Shown one piece after another: positions 6,871 to 6,982 of a DNA stretch of 6,982 nt (position 1 is the stretch's first letter; every line of letters begins with the position of its first letter). The stretch covers positions 1 to 6,982 of the forward strand of contig SLDN01000095.1 of assembly GCA_007125275.1 (NCBI GenBank), read 5' to 3'. The stretch is from Bacteroidales bacterium. Lineage in GTDB: Bacteria; Bacteroidota; Bacteroidia; Bacteroidales; UBA7960. A program made the translations under genes and the position numbers. Below the pieces are notes generated by a model, which did no database searches, was not told where the DNA came from, and saw only the letters and a program-made list of their open reading frames with translations.

Positions 6871-6982
6871 TATCCAATGTGTTTTGCTGTGCCTGATTCT
6901 TCAAATCATATTGCTGATTATCAGCGATATGGAAATTTATTATTTCTTACGATCATCAACTTCCATGTTTTTTATTTACTGT
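6871..6982. other. Non-coding region upstream of murG
   Basis: I find no supported gene here. On the minus strand all three frames are closed near the window edge: TAA at 6976-6978, TAA at 6972-6974, and tandem TGA TGA at 6953-6958. Any upstream gene (ftsW would be expected in Bacteroidota) must end there or earlier, leaving at least 82 bp before murG. The region is AT-rich and holds a 25-bp near-palindrome (6907-6931) and beside it a smaller inverted repeat, GAAAT (6932-6936) with ATTTC (6942-6946). A minus-strand eight-codon frame starting ATG GAA GTT is too short to support. Confidence 0.7.
6907..6931. repeat. 25-bp near-perfect palindrome before murG
   Basis: Arms CATATTGCTGAT (6907-6918) and ATCAGCGATATG (6920-6931) flank a single central T. 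Eleven of twelve positions are complementary; the exception is T6912 against G6926. The inner 13 bp (6913-6925) are a perfect inverted repeat around one base. The near edge is 36 bp before the murG GTG. It could be a binding site for a dimeric regulator or an mRNA hairpin with a tiny loop. No run of T follows on either strand, so it is not a standard intrinsic terminator. Confidence 0.6.

Overview
The window is a piece of a Bacteroidota division and cell wall (dcw) cluster, most likely from the Bacteroidales or a nearby lineage. The evidence is the gene order murG-murC-ftsQ-ftsA-ftsZ without murB or ddl between murC and ftsQ, an FtsZ ending in the SFLHDNVD tail I associate with this phylum, an FtsA with a phenylalanine-rich C-terminal helix, A-rich leaders with no Shine-Dalgarno sequence, and an intercistronic repeat of the GTCATTTCGA...GAGAAA type seen in Bacteroidota genomes. 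The assignment rests on recognised protein and sequence features only; no search was run.

All supported genes lie on the minus strand, so transcription runs from high to low coordinates. At 6871-6982 there is a non-coding leader with a near-perfect 25-bp palindrome; whatever gene lies further upstream ends within the last 27 bases or beyond the window. Then come murG (GTG start), a 78-bp gap holding the repeat element, murC, ftsQ (overlapping murC by ATGA), ftsA and ftsZ with gaps of about 45 bp, an FKBP-type prolyl isomerase lipoprotein, and the first 37 codons of a small uncharacterised protein cut by the window edge.

The genes form a working unit. MurC makes UDP-MurNAc-L-Ala in the cytoplasm, MurG turns lipid I into lipid II at the membrane, FtsZ and FtsA form the cytoplasmic ring and its membrane tether, and FtsQ links the ring to the periplasmic septal synthesis machinery. 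The FKBP lipoprotein appended after ftsZ is the only complete gene here outside classical dcw content; it may help fold envelope proteins, but that is inferred from its class.

This is mostly an ordinary, conserved locus and I see no new multi-gene system. The items worth a second look are non-coding: the palindrome before murG, the repeat element inside the murG-murC junction, and a recurring (A)TAAACA motif just before four start codons.
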